From assembly GCA_012295275.1 (NCBI GenBank), contig CM022679.1, forward strand, positions 463,275 through 520,774: DNA of 57,500 nt, written 5' to 3'. The position numbers and the translations under genes are program-made. This DNA comes from Chrysomallon squamiferum (Eukaryota; Mollusca; Gastropoda; Neomphalida; Peltospiridae). Numbering within the stretch: the first letter of the stretch is position 1; each line of letters begins with the position of its first letter. The notes beneath the pieces are model-generated. The model was not told where the DNA came from. It was given only the letters and a program-made list of their open reading frames with translations, and did no database searches. Shown here in pieces: positions 26,101 to 39,800 of the stretch.

Positions 26101-29100
26101 GTAAAAAATGGGGAAGAAATAACAGTTCTAAATATGATTTATATACAAAAAAAATTCATCTAAATATTTATAAACACAAATTTTCATCTAAAACATTCAC
26201 ATTCAGATTGAATATGAGAAAACTGCAAATGAAAATTTCCATTCAGAATTTCTATGACAAAACTGGTGAAAGTAGAGTTACTCTTGTCAAAAAGGTTTCA
26301 GCTCCTCTCACTGAGTTTTTTAACACAGATACAGCAGATCTGCTGTTATGAATCAACAACTGATTGTCTATGCAATTCTGGAAGAAGGCGTTCATTTTGG
26401 TAACATATTAAGATTTTGGACAGTTTCAATTGTGATTTTCCTCATATGACTAATATGTATTTGGTAGAAAGAAAAGAAAAGATGATTATTTTTAACAAGC
26501 TTCCAGTGTCTGTACTGGTATCATAAGAGCTAAAAGATTCTATGTGGTCTAAAATGTTTTTTAAATAATTATCTAGGCTTGGAAGAGTTTGATGGGAACA
26601 CTTCCCTTTACTCTTGAAATAAAACCAGCATCATTAAAGGAAGATATTACTGAAAATGAACAACATAAAGTCTATTAAGAACACTTCAGGATTTTACTGA
26701 TGTGAAAAATCTCCAACATTTAGATTTTCTAATTTATTGCCAAATGTAAACATATTTTCTCATTAAATCTCAGTATATGTTAGTTACACTTGCCAATCTT
26801 TGTTGAAGTAATGGCTTCTTCCTTGGCCATAAAAGTCTTAGTATATTGTTTTCTTAAAAACATTTGTATATATTAAAAAGAGGATGTTAATATTTTGTAA
26901 TGCTCTAACACATTTTGTCAAGTAATCCAACTTCACATTTGAAGTGTAAGGTTTTTAGAAAATGGAGTAAATTTCTCAAAAAGTTGAGAGTGAAATATCT
27001 CTGGAAATGTTTGCTGTCTCTCTCTCAGCTAAAGGAATGGTTAGGACTAAAATGTGTGATCAGTTTGAGAATGATGCAGGCTTTCACTACAAAACATTTA
27101 TGTTTAAGTTTTATTAGCACAACAAATCTCAGATTCAAATGTAAAAATCTACTTACGATGGTGTTTAGTGCACATTCAATCACAAAGATAAAGAAACCCT
27201 GTCAAATAAAAAATTGCACTGAACTTTGTCATTTAATACATTTTGAAACATTTGTAAAGCACCTGGGGCAGTAAATCACAAACACTGAACTTTTAAAGAT
27301 ACAAATCATGATACAAACTCTCAATACTTTCTTTTGTAGTTTCAAGTAATTTCTTAATTGTTGAATATTTTTTTCCTAAATTTATTTACTTAAAGCAATG
27401 TGACCCATCATGTCTCTCTATTTAAATTCAGCTTCCTTCAACCAAACTTTTACTTAATGCATTTGTAAGATGACAATGTTGCTGTATTTTGTAAAATAAA
27501 TACTGTCATTACCTGCAGTGAATTTAAAATGGCAAAAAGGTACTGAAAAGTAACGATGTTGTTATTGATGGAAAACACTCCAAATAACCAGGTGAGACCA
27601 AGAGTAGGAGACAGAATTCCAATACTTCTAACACCAGCCCTGAGTAAAAACAAACATAAAGTTACAACAAACAAGTATTTAAAATATCAGATCTGTGTGA
27701 AAACAAACATAAAATTATAACAAACAAGTATTTAAAATATCAGATCTGTGTGAAAATACACACACAAAGTTACAACAAACAAGTACTGAAAAATCAGATC
27801 TGTATGAAAACAAATCAAGTACTGAAAAATCAGATCTGTGTGAAAACAAACAAGTACTGAAAAATCAGATCTGTATGAAAACAAACAAGTACTGAAAAAT
27901 CAGATCTGTGTGAAAACAAACAAGTACTGAAAAATCAGATCTGTGTGAAAACAAACAAGTACTGAAAAATCAGATCTGTGTGAAAAGTTGTTTTTCTTAC
28001 CTGAGTTTTTTCTTTCTGCTCTTAGACATCATGGCTTTTGTGGAAAATAAAGCTTTCATTGCAAGTATAACCACTACGTAGTTTACCTATTTTAATAACA
28101 AATTTGTATACATCATGAATAACGTTAGAATAATATGTATTCTTAATAACTAACAAATATTTGTATTATTTAAATTTATTTTACTTACAGCAGTACAAGC
28201 AATACACAAAGTAGATGAAATATACTTCAATTTGTTTTTTTTCTGACAATGAATTTGTTTTACTATGCAAGTATAAACAAAAAGATCATGACAAAATACA
28301 AATAGATCAACAGAAATTTGATTTAAGATTATTTAAAAAAATAAAAAGGTAAAGCAGAAAGTAGATATACATTTTATACTTACTAGAATAACCATCACTG
28401 CAGGTGCAACAAAAGCATAAAAGACACCACCTTTAGTGTTCACCCAGCAGCTGAAACATTGCAAAAACAACACCTTACTGTTTTTCTTACAGTGAATTGT
28501 GAGTTGAGGGGCACCTCCCTTCTAACTGCTTTATCTCACACCTATGTTAGACACTTCTCCACAAAAACCTCAGACCTACATCTTAGGTAATAGCGACAAT
28601 GGACACAAAGTTTGTTATGTTGTTATTTAACTAATGAATCCCTTATCTCTGTTTCTTCTCAACAATAAATTAATATACGCTGTTTAAACATGAAGACAAT
28701 GTTGATGCATTTACAGTAAATACGTAAGAATAACTCACTGCATTTTATTACCATAACCATGCAGTTCCGTGGCAAGTGCCGAAATAGCAACAATAACAAA
28801 TGGAACACCTGAAAATATCATAACAAAAGTTTGGTTAACAAAAAGATCAGCTTTTCTTTGTAAATATTTATAACAATTTCCATTAACATATGTTCAAAAG
28901 ATGGCTGATATTATCAGACATGCAGTACAAAGGTATTTCAAAAATGTTTAGTAAAAAAATTAATTTGAAACCAGTCATCTGGTACTGAAATGGGTCACAA
29001 TAAAAAAATAAAAAATATTAACATTTTTTAAAAATATTTATTACTTTTTAGGCTGTGTATAATTATAAAACAAAAAATCAATCTTACCCCATCCACATGA

Positions 29101-31440
29101 AAGCAATACTATGAGTTTATTGGGCAGTGCAACAATATATAAAATGGAAACCAGTAAATTTAATGCTTCAGCCAACATTAGGAAGAAAACAGCCAAGAAA
29201 AAATAGTGCAACATCATTGCTATTATAGTACAAACAGTCTGAAATAAGGTAAAACAAAACAAAAAATACAGAAATAACTAGAGTATAATAATAAAAACCT
29301 AACATTTAATTTTTAAATTTTGCATTATTATTATTTTTTTTTTACACAGTACAAAAACCAGTGAATATTAAAGTGTTTTAAATCAACAAAAAACAACAAA
29401 AACATCACATATATGTGACACTTGTATGAGCTACTCTCTGTGAACTGAAGGAATGGTTGGTTGGCAAGAAAGAAATTTGCTGTTTTGTTATTACAACTAT
29501 CTTACATTAGTATTAAGTGAAAATAAGACATAAATGTTAAAGCCAAGAAATTAGAAAATGTTCTCACTCTCTCTTCTGTGCGTTCAATACCAAACAGAAA
29601 TATGACATAGGCTATGGTCAGTGCCACACACAGATTTAACAGAAGAACATTCCTGTCAGATTTGATGTATCTGTAACAGAGAGAAACTATCACAGGTTTA
29701 GGAATAAAAAAAAATATTAATTTGAAATGAGCTTTACTATTTTTATTATATTTCTACATGATGTATCAAGAAAATAGGGAAAAAGTTTTATCATTTTACT
29801 ATCAAACATTATTATTAAAAAACTAATTTCACTGTATGAAGAGCTCTTTGTATGTAGCACTATGACTGAAATAAAAAAATAAAAAAATAAAACACCTTAC
29901 TTCCATAAGTAGAAGTACACGAAAATTGTAGCCAGTGTACACAAGAGTGAGATTGATATTCCAATATTTGATATCAGTCCAAGAACTTTTTTGTTCACAT
30001 TAGACTATAAAAAGAAAAACAATATCATTTAAAAAAAGGAAATAAAAAACAAAACAAAACAAAAATTCTTTTTTTTTAAATTTAAATCATGCAGCTTGAT
30101 TATATCTATCTATCTATCTTTATATAAATATCTATATATGTGAGCATTAAAAAGATATTCAAGATACAATTAAAAAAAAGAAACAACTTTGTTTTTCTTG
30201 TCAGAGAAGATTTACATTTGACCAAATCTCACCTTCCTCATAGATGACAGACATTACATATTGTTACTTGATTTCATACTCCTTCCTCAGAGATGACAGA
30301 CATTACACATTGTTACTTGATTTCATACTTAGTTATGAAGTGTACTTACTATTTTGTTAGGATGCATGAGGACACCAAAATTGGTGAGATGGTCACAGGC
30401 ACAGCCAATGAATGATTTGTTTTCAAATGTCTTCCAACACCCCTTGGATAACCATCTTCCCTTGGATTTTAAACTGTTTTATACAAACATTTTATTACAA
30501 ATGTATGTACAAACTTAACTATGACAACTATCTCTCAAATTTCTGTAATGGTTTTAGTTAAACTGGTTTATAAGTTTTAAAAACAATGATTGCTGAAACA
30601 ATTTCTTTTTATTTATAATACAAGTAATGTTTAATAGATATAACACTTTCAGTGAATATACAGAACATGTCACAATATTACGAATTAGTTTCTTTTATAA
30701 TTAAAGATGCACAAAAAAATATCAAATTACATTTGTGAATATCAGTTTTTTCACTACTTACTAGTTTTTGAAAACCCAATAACTACAGACTGCCTGACCT
30801 GTGTGGGTCTGCAATTAAAAAGTTTTTTCAAAGGCATGAGAATATTCAAATTATGAGAAAAGCAGGAACAAGATGTATTTCTTTCAGTATGAACAATTAC
30901 AAAAATCTGCATTATTTTATTTTATATACTTCAGTATGAACAGTTAAAAAAATCTGCATTATTTTATTTTATATACTCCAGTATGAACAGCTAAAACAAT
31001 CAGCATTACATCAATACGAGTCTTTATTTTATATGACAATGGTGGAATAAAGAACATTTTAATCATTTCTCTACTTACGCCAGTTTTCTCAAACGTTATA
31101 TTTATTGCAGGATTCATGGAAAGATAGTCTTTTTCTGGAAAATCTATTGCCAGTATAGGTGAGTTAATTTTCAGTAAATTTCTGAAAAAACCCAAACATA
31201 ATTAAATACAATCTGACAATCTGCTCTTGATGATATTAACAGAAATTCTTAAAAGTTGTGCTGTTTAGGTTTTTGTTTTTGTAAAAATAAACACAACTTA
31301 CTTTTTACTGGATTTTGGACCTGATAACATTTTATCCAGTGATTTGTACATAACAGCAGAGTAGCTTATAATATTTTCTGTTAAAATAAAAAAGTGGAAA
31401 AGGAATTAGAAGAAAATTCCAACTACAATAAATTAATTTA

Positions 31441-31509
<69 letters not shown>

Positions 31510-33767
31510 CATCATCATCATAAATAAATAAAATAAAATAAAATAAAATAAAACATACAAACAAACTAGATACTTTTTTTATGTATATATCTTTTTATAA
31601 ATCTTATGTAGCTAAAAGTGTGGGCAAGTAAACATGCTTAAGAAAACAACAATATGTAGGTGGGGTTGAGTGCATGCTCTTTTGCATGCATACAAAAAAA
31701 CTTGTTAGAATGGCAAATTCTTTTAAGAAACCATCTTTGTTAAGAGTCATATTTTTATTTTCCCACCTAAATTATGACAAAGAACCTCTATTAAGCACCT
31801 ACTTGTCTTAAAAGGGCAGTTTTGATACTTCAGCAGGTGGCTGCTAAAAACAAGTTTGACAAAATACCTCTTACAAGGAAACAAATTTGCCATGTTAATT
31901 TTTCGAAGGCTTTGTAAAAACGTTATCATTATTAACTTTGCACAAACCTTTAAACTCTTTTTCAATGGCAGACTTATGGATGTACAGAAAAGATTTATGT
32001 TCGTTTAATTGTGGAAATTTAATATCATTGACTACTTCTTTGCTCATTTTCCACTCTGAAATAAAAACCTGGCTAATTATAACAGTATTCTAAATTTAGT
32101 ATCACTACTCAAGACCATATAAATCTGAGATCTTTGGTGTTACTGATAACAAAAACATAATTACAGTTATTATATAAAATATAAAAAGAAAAAGAAAATA
32201 ATTATAATTAGAGGTTAAGATTGGCAGTGGACGTGTTAAATGTCTCTTTAATATAAAAACTCTGTCGTTAAATGCTTATCTGCCATGCATAAACATTCAG
32301 TTTTAATATATACACATAAAAAATTAACATTAACTCCTCCAAAAAACAAACACCAAATTCATTAATAATAAGAGCAATATACATATTAATAAATAAATAT
32401 TATTTAAAAAAGAAAAAAAAAAGTAATTAAAAAAAATGAAAGATCATTATATACCTGAGATGAAATATATAAAGTTTATTCTATATTACCAATATTTTCT
32501 TTTTTTATAGCAAAAGACTTGTTCTCTGGTAATGTTTTGATGACATGTTTGCTGAAAACTGTCACAGACCTCATCACAAATCCAGAAGTAGGATTTTCCT
32601 AAAATTTAAGAAAAAGAAAGCTTAAAGCTTTGTTTTCAATATAAACAGTTAATAATACAGGTTTTCTGAATCTCTGACATTAATAAACATCTGTCAGAGC
32701 TTTTACACTAGGCCGTGATTTTCTTTCATGCATGATTGAAAATATAACACACACACATATATATATTCTTAAATGTCATGTCTTTCAATTCTACTCAAAA
32801 AATCCTATGAACTTTTGTTTCAACCAAATATTTTCATTACTTTAGAATTCCACAACTTACATGGACCTGAAGAAAAATTTATGTACATTTTAAAACAGAA
32901 GAGTTTTTCTTTTTAAATTTAGTTTATTACAGAAGACTGTTGAACAATATTATTCTGAAAAAGAATTTTCTGTGTAAACTGCATAGTCATATTACCAGCT
33001 ACTGTTTTTACTATGTACATTTTGTAGTTGAAATGACTAATGTGTTGTATTTTAAAAATAATGCACATAAAAATCATGGGTATTTGACACATTTGATAAA
33101 AATTATTTTATATTTATCTAAATGATAAGAAAAAAGATAAACTAAATATAAAAAATAGATTTCAGTTATCTTATTTATTTTTGGAGAGATGCAACTTTAA
33201 ATCATTATATAACTGACCAAAGCATTCATAAAAAAATTAGCATCAAAACTGAGCAACATTTTAATAACTAACTAAAGGTCCATAAGTTTTCTTAACCAGA
33301 AAGACTCACAGAAGTAAAAGAAACTATTTATTTTAAATACATAATTCTTACAACAGAACGAAAACTGGTTGCAATTGTTATTCAGCAACATTTTACTTGT
33401 AAAACAATGATTTGCCATAAAAAAAATGAAAAACAGTGTGCAAAATCTTGCAATAAGACTTTTTAAGGTGGAGTCAAATTTACTAAGTAATGTATTTTTA
33501 AATAATTTACAATGTACATTACACAATGAAGTTACTAAGTAATGTATTTTTAAACAATTTACTACATACATTGCATAGTGAAATTTACTAAGTAATGTTT
33601 TTATAAATAATTTACTACATATATTATATAGCTGAAGTTACTCACATTTTTATTTATTTTTTGCCAGGTAGAAATTTTGTCCTTATCCATTACTGAGTTT
33701 ACAATATCAGCAAACAACTTTCAGAAAAAAACAAACATTGTTTAGAAAAAGTAAACATTAAACATTG

Positions 33768-33804
<37 letters not shown>

Positions 33805-36800
33805 CTATAACACCAATGTTACATGTTGTGCAAGATAATATGCGGCATATTTCACATTTAATCAGACTAGACAATAAATATTATGTTTATACACATAAAT
33901 TCAATCAGTAAGTGCTAGAGTCACATATATAAATATTGATGAGGATTATCATTTTCAAGATATTCTAAACTGAGACATTAATCTGGTTCATCACATATGT
34001 CTCAAAGCAGTCATATTTGTTAACAAAATAATGCCATTCTCAGGTAAAAAAGAAAAAAAAAAGTTTTTAGTTATTATTAGCCAAAGTTGTTTTTTAAATA
34101 ACTTATATCATTTAAGAACAAAAACAAAGTCACGTGATGTTAATATGAAATAAACTTGTCACTGGAAGATACAAAATGTCCATTACTTACATTCACCAGA
34201 TTAACACAAGCTGATGACCAGTTAAATGAAAGCTCACATTTACTAAGAGAATTTTAAGTAGGAATTCCTTTTAGCTATTTCTTAACAATTTACAATTTAC
34301 TAGTTAAGTAATTAACTGAAGAATGAGATATTTTGTATGTTGAACCAAAAACTGGTTTAAATCTATTTATGTATTTCTGTGGATTCATGTAGTTAACTGT
34401 GTTCATATGTTTGTGGTAAATGTTCACCTGGACATCAATGTTATTCAGTGTGATAACACCTGCTATGTCACTGATGTTTACTAAGAGAGTAGACATTGCA
34501 ATGAGATCACCCTCGGAAGGAATTATCACTGATTTTGTTATTTCAGATAATGCTTCAAGAATTGGTGTTAGGCTTTTATACGCCGTATTATTTTCAAGAA
34601 ACACAACCTTAAAAATAGCAAATGAATAGCTTTCAGTTTCATTTATATTGATTTATGGTTTTAACATAGATATAAAAAAAACACATACATATTAACAAAT
34701 ATCAGAAACACGCTCATTAACAAATATCAAAAACATACAAATTAATGAATATTAAAAACAAATACTTATTAACAAATATATATATAAAATATACGTTAAA
34801 TATAAAAAATACATATTAACAAATATCAAAATAATAAATATTAAAAAATTTAATTATCAAAATCCTACACAATCTACTCTTTGCTAGCTTTAAAGAAACT
34901 ATATTTTAATATAATAAACAAATACAACAATCTTCATAACTCCAAAAAATAAAAAAATAAATAAATGAAATAAAATCTAAATTCAAATAAGCTTAAATTA
35001 GAAAGAAGACTCATCATTATTCAAACAATAATAAACTTGACAAACCTCATCAGTCAGCTTGGTAAGTGCTTTATTTTTACACTCTTTGTAGTTAGGAAAT
35101 AGCCATCTTCCCAGTGTTTCTGAATCTTTAACACATTTTCTGGTAACTTCACCTAAATTTGTGTGAAATAATTATTTCAGAAGCAAACATTTTAACTTTA
35201 GGTTGCCAAACACTGGAATACATTTCTTTCTTAAAGCAACAGTGTATCACTTAAATAATAACTTTTCTCATGAATTCAAATGTAACTTGAGAAATGCGTT
35301 CGTAGCTTTGATAATTTACTGAGATAAATACAAACACTAGTCAAAGTGTGATCATGAACTGACATTTTCACAAAGACTTAGTTTTCTTGTCACTTCTTGC
35401 TGTACCTGCTGGTTTAACGCAGGTCATGACATTATTCTGTATCTCCTACAGCAAGGTAAATAATTGTTTGTTCTTTCTATATGATGAATTTTTGAGATTA
35501 TACACAAGATAAATATCAGAACTTGTAATGTCTAACATCAAATACAAAGTAACAATCAGGACTTGTAATGTCTGACATCAAATACAAAGTAACAGTCAGC
35601 ACTTGTAATGTCTGACATCAAATACAAGGTAACAGCCAGACTTGTTGTAATGTCTAACATCAAATACAAAGTAACAGTCAGTACTTGTAATGTCTGACAT
35701 CAAATACAAAGTAACAGTCAGACTTGCTGTAATGTCTGACATCAAATACAAAGTAACAGTCAGTACTTGTAATGTCTGACATCAAATACAAAGTAACAGT
35801 CAGACTTGCTGTAATGTCTGACATCAAATACAAAGTAACAGTCAGATTTGCTGTAATGTCTGACATCAAATACAAAGTAACAATCAGGACTTGTAATGTC
35901 TGACATCAAATGCAAAGTAACAGTCAGGACTTGTAATGTCTGACATCAAATACAAAGTAACAGTCAGTACTTGTAACGTCTGACATCAAATGCAAAGTAA
36001 CAGTCAGACTTGCTGTAATGTCTGACATCAAATACAAAGTAACAGTCAGTACTTGTAATGTCTGACATCAAATACAAAGTAACAGTCAGACTTGCTGTAA
36101 TGTCTGACATCAAATACAAAGTAACAGTCAGATTTGCTGTAATGTCTGACATCAAATACAAAGTAACAATCAGGACTTGTAATGTCTGACATCAAATGCA
36201 AAGTAACAGTCAGGACTTGTAATGTCTGACATCAAATACAAAGTAACAGTCAGTACTTGTAACGTCTGACATCAAATGCAAAGTAACAGTCAGACTTGCT
36301 GTAATGTCTGACATCAAATGCAAAGTAACAGTCAGGACTTGAAGGTCAGCTAATATCATTAAAAACAACATTTCTGTTTTGTAAATTAACTGTTTTTATA
36401 TAAACTAATTCATAAAAAGCTTAGTCATTACCTACATATCCTACTGGACAAGAAACAATAGCTGTTTCATTAATTGGAACTGGATTCCATTGTGTTCCTC
36501 CATAGTCAGTATCTTTCAAACAGTGAGCTACAACTGTTAAAACAAAATTAGAAAACAATTACGTGTTCAAAATTCAGATTCTTTGAATAAAATTAATGTT
36601 GCACTCTCCAGGTAAAAATATTTCAAATTTTGTACGTGAATGAAATGTTTGCTATAAAAATCCAACAACAGAATTTAATAGATCAAATTTGTAAATATGG
36701 TCTGATATGTGGTACATAGAAAATGATAAACAACACTAACAGGAATTAAGAAAATAAATGGGGACAACAAAAAGTAAAAAATGTTACTAATTTAGTACAT

Positions 36801-39800
36801 ATTATAATTTTGTATTTCTACCACTGGCAGTAAAGACAGTTTGATTCTTCTTATATTCAGTAAGAGGTGCTGACTGCTGAGGTATGATAGATTAGAAGTT
36901 TATGTTTTTGTAAACCTGTCTCACAGGTCTCTGATCCTCACAGTAACACTGTAAAAGCCGTTCCATCTGCACAGAGATACAAAACATGACCACCAGTTCC
37001 ATACATGAATAATACTTGATATAACTTATTTAATTTCAAAACATTATTCAAAACGTCCGACTGGCTCCAGTTCAAGGACAGAGTATCCTTGAATTCTGAC
37101 CTTTCACTGGGGTGGGGTGCAGCACATGAGACACAAAATAATTAAATTTTATGTCAAATAATCAGACCATGATGCAGCAATGCTTGTAAGATGTTCACAA
37201 ATAACTGTTGGCACACAGGCATGCTTCAGTTTTCAGTATTGGGAAATACTCTTGTAATTTGTCAACAAACTATCTTCTAATTTAACATATGAATACAACT
37301 ACCTAAATATTTTAACTTGCTTTTTAGAATTATTATTTATATATTAATAAAAAAATAAAAATTAAAAAAATATAATAAATAAATAAATAATAGAAAAAAA
37401 TAAAAATAAATAAAATAAAATAATAATAATAATATTAATAATAATAATAATGAAAAGAAGAGAAAAGAAGAAGAAGAAGAAGAACAACAACAACAACAAC
37501 AATAAAGAAAAAAGGCAAGCAAAACAAAAGAAGAAGAAGAACACGTAAGAAGGTTATTGGCAGGATGTTGTAAAATGAATACAAGTTGTTTATTGTTTCA
37601 GTGGTTAGAAACAGGCTGGAAGCAACAGAGGAGTTGAATACTTTTAGCACAACTTTTACACTCACAATTTAACAAGTAGATTTTTCACATTCAAAGGGCT
37701 GTAATGTCTGTTCATTGCATTACATCTAATGAAGAACAAACAGAGGCAGCCATATTTTATGTATTAATTAACAGCTGAAGTTTTATTTGAATTTAAAATG
37801 GTTACCTTGATCAGATACAATCAGCTGGGCAGAGGCCACACAAGCAGGTGTCACATTAAAAATACCACAAGAGTATTTATGACTGCTAGTGACTGAACGC
37901 AGAAGAAGTTCTTCATGGGTAGAGTACGATTTCACAATTTCTCTTCCATCTTAAAAACAAAAATATTATTACTAGACATTGAAGATATAACAAAATAAAT
38001 ATGTATACTGTTCAGTCAGCCTGATTATCTGTGGACCAACAGCAATTCAAAAATGTTAAAACACAAATTAACATCCAGCATTCTTGTGGTGGCTTGTAGC
38101 ATGCTTTAATACCAAAGTGAGATGATTTTTGTGGGTTTTACTGGTGTTTAGTAGGATGCTGGTGGGCGTTTCACATTATGAACAACTGTAAGATAAAATA
38201 ACATCATTTTTATTTAGATATAACAGGCTGACTGTAAACTGTTACAAGATATGAAAGCATGAAATTTGCTAGTACACATTAAATTACATTTATCACTGAA
38301 TCTGTGACAAGGTGTCTTTACTTGTGCTGTGTAGGTAATATTCTATCAAAAAAGAAATAAAGCAGTGCTGAAAATTAAGTATAAAATTTTTGAAGGATAC
38401 CTGTAAATCTTTCTTCATTTTTAGCATCTGCAGATCGACTGAGTATATGTCCATCTCTGCACCACGTGAAATTGAGTTTCATGTAACCTCTCATTCCATT
38501 TATAACACATTTCAAAGAAGCCTGTCCAAACTTTGTTACTACATACTTTGGAGGAATAAGATCTAGTTTTGGTTTTATAACATATAACATGGAGAAGCCA
38601 CCACTGTCAGATTGATTTGCTACAAAACATGATATTTCTCCTGAAAACAAATTAGAGAACTGTACATATATACAATTATTAATAATGAAATGTTAGCATC
38701 AGTAATTACACCAATAATCCCTTTGATTAATAACAGAATTAAATAATACACATCTCTAACTACTTGTATAATATCGAATTACTTAACAACATTTTTCTGT
38801 AACATACATCAAAACATTTCTTTTATCAACATCCCCAGTACACTGGGTATTGATGAAGGACTGTGTGACAAAGGCTGGTAGCACATGCAACTAACACCAT
38901 TTTTCTGTTTAAAGCTGTAACATTAGATACGTTCACAGATGGGGTCTACGTATAAAAATAATAATCTTAAAATAAAAGATAATTATTTTGAGCTTCCATC
39001 AAAATCTAATGACAGTTGTGGTAAGAAGTAATGATGTCTGAAAAAAATAATTCTCAGCAATTGACATCGGAGTTCCATTCTTCAAACAAAAAACAATTAA
39101 TTCTGACATGACTGATTTAACATATTATTCCACAAGTTTAATTTACTTTTATATCTAATGAAAAGCAAAGTTAATACAAAAACTGTATCTAAGTCTCAAG
39201 TATTTGCTTCTAAGTTAAAAGTGTTTCTGAATATTCAACAAAGCCAAAAGTAACCATTAAAGCTCACTGTCATATAACACAAAATCATTATTCCTGAAAT
39301 ATCTATAAGGAACATTTGAAATTGGACTCAAATTAAATACCCCAACACTTCACAAAAGCAACTATAAACTATAAAGGTATAACAAAGGTACGACTACTTA
39401 TTCAGCAGCATATGCATGATACTGCTGCAATGATAAAAAAATATAGACTCAAACTAAATACTGAACACATCTTACACAATTCACATTTGCCTGATTGCAT
39501 GCTAGAATCATCACCGATATACTAAATGTTTGTGTTGTGCCTCAGGAAAGTTCTGTTAATGAAACATTAATACTTCAGGAAAGACCGACCTGCTTTTCAG
39601 TACCTCAAGAAGGATGCTAGTTGTTTTTTTGTCTCGAAAAAATTATTTAAATTACCTCATGTTTCTTTTAAATTGCTTAGCCTACAGTGTGCTCTTCAAA
39701 TGGCAGTAAAAATGTAGATTAATTTGTTTCAGTTCTATTTTTTAAAATACTTTATGAATGTATTTATTATGAATATAAAACATACAGTGGATTTAAAATT

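Noticed and set aside
26915-27274. 119-residue plus-strand open frame
   Set aside because: Overlaps a genuine receptor exon on the other strand. No recognisable domain and no splice partners.
35678-36161. Two near-identical 65-residue minus-strand open frames
   Set aside because: They are the higher-order minisatellite read in one frame and lie in a receptor intron.
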